Both the position numbers and the translations under genes were made by a program. Positions 61,356 to 64,000 of a stretch of DNA of 64,000 nucleotides are shown piece after piece (positions within the stretch are counted from its first letter, which is position 1; each line of letters opens with the position of its first letter). The stretch is taken from assembly GCA_930633525.1 (NCBI GenBank), contig CAKNFP010000001.1, positions 2,272,001 through 2,336,000 of the forward strand. Reading direction: 5' to 3'. The notes under the pieces are model-generated. The model ran no database searches and had not been told where the DNA came from. It worked only from the letters and a program-made list of their open reading frames with translations. The DNA is from Hyphomicrobiales bacterium (GTDB taxonomy: Bacteria; Pseudomonadota; Alphaproteobacteria; Rhizobiales; Beijerinckiaceae).

Positions 61356-61841
61356 ATGGGCCGAATGAAACTGCGCGAGACTCGACTTCTCTCACGGCGT
61401 TCGATGACGTTGGCGCTTGGCGCCACTCTTCTCACGGGCCTCGCCGCCTGCTCGGGCCGCGAAACCATTACCCGTGGCTATGTGCTGGACGAACGCGCAT
61501 TGGCTGAGATCAGGCCGGGAACGAGCGTCGATACGGTTCTCGCCAAGCTGGGCACACCCTCCACCGTTTCAACCGTGGGCAACAAGACCTTCTACTACAT
61601 CAGCCAGACCCTGAAACGGACGGTTCAGTTCATGGAGCCGTCGATCGTCGACCAGCGGGTGATCGCCGTCTATTTCAATTCGGCCTTCAAGGTCGAGCGC
61701 GTTGCCAACTATGGCATCCAGGACGGCCAGATTTTCGACTTCATCTCCCGCACCACCGCGTCGAGCGGCCAGGAGCAGAGCTTCCTCCGCCAGATCTTCC
61801 GCGGCGCGGGCGGCAGCAGCTTCAACCCCTTCGGCGCCTGA
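61356..61841 (+). CDS. bamE: outer membrane assembly factor BamE
   Basis: 161 residues. A lipoprotein signal ends TLLTGLAAC (Cys near residue 32). The SmpA/OmlA core ALAEIRPGTSVDTVLAKLGT and KTFYYISQTLKRTVQF is intact. It is part of the BAM complex that inserts outer membrane proteins. The ATG at 61365 is an alternative start. It diverges from the bc1 chaperone gene. Confidence 0.93.
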   Translation: MGRMKLRETRLLSRRSMTLALGATLLTGLAACSGRETITRGYVLDERALAEIRPGTSVDTVLAKLGTPSTVSTVGNKTFYYISQTLKRTVQFMEPSIVDQRVIAVYFNSAFKVERVANYGIQDGQIFDFISRTTASSGQEQSFLRQIFRGAGGSSFNPFGA

Positions 61842-61866
61842 GACTGAGCTGCCCCATTTATGGCAA

Positions 61867-61903
61867 GAGGCCCCGCGAGCGATCACGGGGCCTCTTCGTT
61901 TTT
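61867..61903. terminator. bidirectional terminator between bamE and hppA
   Basis: GAGGCCCCG (61867-61875) pairs with CGGGGCCTC (61886-61894), followed on the plus side by TTCGTTTTT. It lies between convergent genes. Confidence 0.78.
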
Positions 61904-61961
61904 GCGGCGCATTCCCATCAAGGCACGACCTTGCGCAAGCCGTGCCGAAGCGCTTTGCCCC

Positions 61962-64000
61962 TCAGAAATGCGCGAGCACTGCGAGGAGCAGCAGGGCCAC
62001 GATATTGGTGATCTTGATCATGGGATTGATGGCCGGCCCCGCCGTATCCTTGTAGGGATCGCCGACCGTATCGCCGGTCACGGCCGCCTTGTGCGCTTCC
62101 GACCCCTTGCCGCCGTGATGGCCTTCCTCGATGTATTTCTTGGCGTTGTCCCAGGCTCCCCCGCCGGATGTCATCGAGATTGCGACAAAAAGACCGGTGA
62201 TAATGACGCCCAGAAGCATGGCGCCCACCGCAGCGAAGGCGTTGCTCTTGCCGGCGACGGCGTAAATGACACCATAGGCGACGAGCGGCGACAGCACCGG
62301 CAGCAATGACGGAATCACCATTTCGCGAATGGCCGCCTTGGTGAGCATATCCACCGCCCGGCCATAGTCAGGCCGATCGGTTCCCTTCATGATGCCCGGC
62401 CGCTCGCGGAACTGCCGGCGCACTTCCTCGACGACGGAGCCCGCAGCGCGGCCCACGGCCGTCATGCCCATCCCGGCGAAGACGAAAGGCAGGAGGCCAC
62501 CGAACAGGAGGCCGACGACGACATAGGGGTTTGAGAGCGAGAAATCGACCGTCACACCGGCAAAATAGGGATAGTTGGCGCTATTGCTGGTGAAATGCGC
62601 AAGGTCGGACGTATAGGCCGCGAAAAGCACGAGCGCGCCGAGGCCGGCCGAGCCGATCGCATAGCCCTTCGTGACGGCTTTGGTGGTGTTGCCGACGGCG
62701 TCGAGGGCATCTGTCGATACCCGCACTTCCTTCGGCAGGCCTGCCATCTCGGCGATGCCGCCGGCATTGTCGGTCACCGGGCCGAAGGCGTCGAGCGCCA
62801 CCACGAAGCCCGCCAAGGCGAGCATCGACGTCACCGCGATAGCGATGCCAAACAGTCCGGCAAGGCCGTGGCTGACGAGGATGCCGGCGATGATGATCAG
62901 CGCCGGGATAGCCGTCGATTCGAGCGAAACCGCCAGGCCCTGGATGACGTTGGTGCCGTGACCGGTGACAGACGCTGAGGCGATCGACTTCACCGGCCGG
63001 TATTCGGTGCCGGTGTAATATTCCGTGACGATCACCAGCAGCGCCGTGACGCCGAGGCCGGCCATCGCGCAGAGGAACAGCTTGCCGGAGGTGAAAGCCG
63101 CGCCCGTTGCAGGCGTGAGCACAGTACCGAAGCCGCCGAAGACAAGCCAGGTCACCAGGGCGATCGCCGCCACGGACAGAACCCCAGCGGCGATCAGGCC
63201 CTTGTAGAGTGCCCCCATGATCGACTGGTTGGCACCGAGCTTCACGAAATAGGTGCCGGTGATCGACGTGACGATACAGGCGGCACAAATCGCCAGAGGA
63301 TAGAGGAGCACGGATTCGAGCAGCGGCCCTCCCGCGAAGAAGATCGAGCCGAGCACCATCGTCGCGACCACGGTCACGGCATAGGTCTCGAACAGGTCGG
63401 CCGCCATGCCGGCGCAATCGCCGACATTGTCGCCGACATTGTCGGCGATGGTCGCGGGATTACGTGGGTCATCCTCGGGGATGCCCGCCTCGACCTTGCC
63501 GACGAGATCGCCGCCGACGTCGGCGCCCTTGGTGAAGATACCTCCGCCAAGACGCGCGAAGATCGAGATGAGCGAAGCCCCGAAACCAAGGGCGACGAGG
63601 CCGTCGATCACCAGCCGGTCACCCGGCGCATGCCCCATGAAGACGACAAGCGCGGTATAGTAGACAACGACCCCGAGAAGGGCGAGGCCCGCGACCAGCA
63701 TGCCAGTCACGGCGCCGGACTTGAAGGCGAGGTCAAGCCCGGCTGCCAGCGAATGCGTCGCAGCCTGGGCGGTGCGAACATTGGCGCGGACGGAAACATT
63801 CATGCCGATGAAGCCAGCGGCGGCCGATAGGACGGCACCGAGCGCGAAGCCCACGGCCACGACGATACCCAGAAACCATGCAAGCCCTATGAAAAGCACC
63901 ACGCCGACGATGGCGACCGTGGTGTACTGACGACGCAAATAGGCCTGCGCGCCCTCCCGGATCGCTCCCGCGATCTCCTGCATACGTGCTGTGCCGGCAT
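61962..64000 (-). CDS. hppA: membrane proton-pumping pyrophosphatase, 5'-truncated
   Basis: About 679 residues; the frame runs through the window's right edge (coding continues before [20 protein letters not shown]), so roughly 30 N-terminal residues are missing. The signature [19 protein letters not shown], two further acidic loops and about 16 membrane helices are present. [16 protein letters not shown] has Lys at the position that marks potassium-independent enzymes. It should pump protons out of the cytoplasm by splitting pyrophosphate. Confidence 0.96.
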   Translation of the reverse strand, partial: AGTARMQEIAGAIREGAQAYLRRQYTTVAIVGVVLFIGLAWFLGIVVAVGFALGAVLSAAAGFIGMNVSVRANVRTAQAATHSLAAGLDLAFKSGAVTGMLVAGLALLGVVVYYTALVVFMGHAPGDRLVIDGLVALGFGASLISIFARLGGGIFTKGADVGGDLVGKVEAGIPEDDPRNPATIADNVGDNVGDCAGMAADLFETYAVTVVATMVLGSIFFAGGPLLESVLLYPLAICAACIVTSITGTYFVKLGANQSIMGALYKGLIAAGVLSVAAIALVTWLVFGGFGTVLTPATGAAFTSGKLFLCAMAGLGVTALLVIVTEYYTGTEYRPVKSIASASVTGHGTNVIQGLAVSLESTAIPALIIIAGILVSHGLAGLFGIAIAVTSMLALAGFVVALDAFGPVTDNAGGIAEMAGLPKEVRVSTDALDAVGNTTKAVTKGYAIGSAGLGALVLFAAYTSDLAHFTSNSANYPYFAGVTVDFSLSNPYVVVGLLFGGLLPFVFAGMGMTAVGRAAGSVVEEVRRQFRERPGIMKGTDRPDYGRAVDMLTKAAIREMVIPSLLPVLSPLVAYGVIYAVAGKSNAFAAVGAMLLGVIITGLFVAISMTSGGGAWDNAKKYIEEGHHGGKGSEAHKAAVTGDTVGDPYKDTAGPAINPMIKITNIVALLLLAVLAHF

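Noticed and set aside
1..64000. CRISPR array or toxin-antitoxin locus
   Set aside because: No regularly spaced direct repeats were seen, and the only ribbon-helix-helix gene lacks a toxin-like neighbour.

Overview
The window is high-GC DNA from an alphaproteobacterium, most likely order Hyphomicrobiales (Rhizobiales). This rests on gene order: glyA-nrdR-ribD-ribE-ribH-nusB, an L,D-transpeptidase beside an LdtR-type MarR regulator, a DUF6163-type membrane protein beside hemB, bamE beside a CBP3-type chaperone gene and a DUF177 gene, and plsX-fabH-ihfA-merR. The genus cannot be fixed from sequence alone.

Positions 1 to about 34.3 kb are the right three quarters of a siphovirus prophage; its early region, repressor and left attachment site lie outside the window. 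Left to right: a nuclease end and small accessory genes (0-2 kb); packaging and head genes (terS, terL, DUF4055-type portal, SPP1 gp7/Mu F-like minor head protein, scaffold, P22-type coat; 2.1-10 kb) with an HNH endonuclease gene between scaffold and coat; connector and tail completion genes (10-12.3 kb); tail tube; and a tail assembly chaperone pair joined by a textbook -1 ribosomal frameshift signal (13.93 kb). A roughly 4 kb accessory cassette (14.3-18.19 kb) separates the chaperone from the 1556-residue tape measure. Its right part has a promoter-like TTGACA/TATAAT pair, a divergent ribbon-helix-helix gene, a KilA-N protein, an AntA/AntB-type antirepressor and a terminator that ends where the tape measure gene begins. 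Tail tip, fibre and probable receptor-binding genes follow, then a lysis cassette (small lipoprotein, membrane-tailed GH24 lysozyme, overlapping spanins, holin-like protein).

The right end of the prophage (32.2-34.2 kb) looks like a DNA-damage-inducible module. Two exact GTTC-N7-GTTC direct repeats, the alphaproteobacterial LexA operator, lie 28 and 33 bp before two start codons. They flank a gene for an SRAP/HMCES-type abasic-site crosslinking protein. A third copy lies at the module's far end. The module is followed by a hairpin, a tRNA-Ser(UGA)-like sequence with a degenerate 3' half, and a decayed tyrosine integrase whose catalytic tyrosine is replaced.

From 34.6 kb the DNA is chromosomal: an iron-type ABC importer divergent from a methyltransferase gene, a membrane adenylate/guanylate cyclase, the riboflavin/nusB/nrdR/glyA block, the L,D-transpeptidase and ldtR pair with a nested palindrome in the ldtR promoter, hemB, an unusual LivH-like permease, threonine dehydratase, an RDD protein, the N-degron aminoacyl transferase bpt, a MerR regulator, ihfA, fabH, plsX, a DUF177 protein, a cytochrome bc1 chaperone, bamE, and the 5'-truncated hppA proton pyrophosphatase at the right edge.
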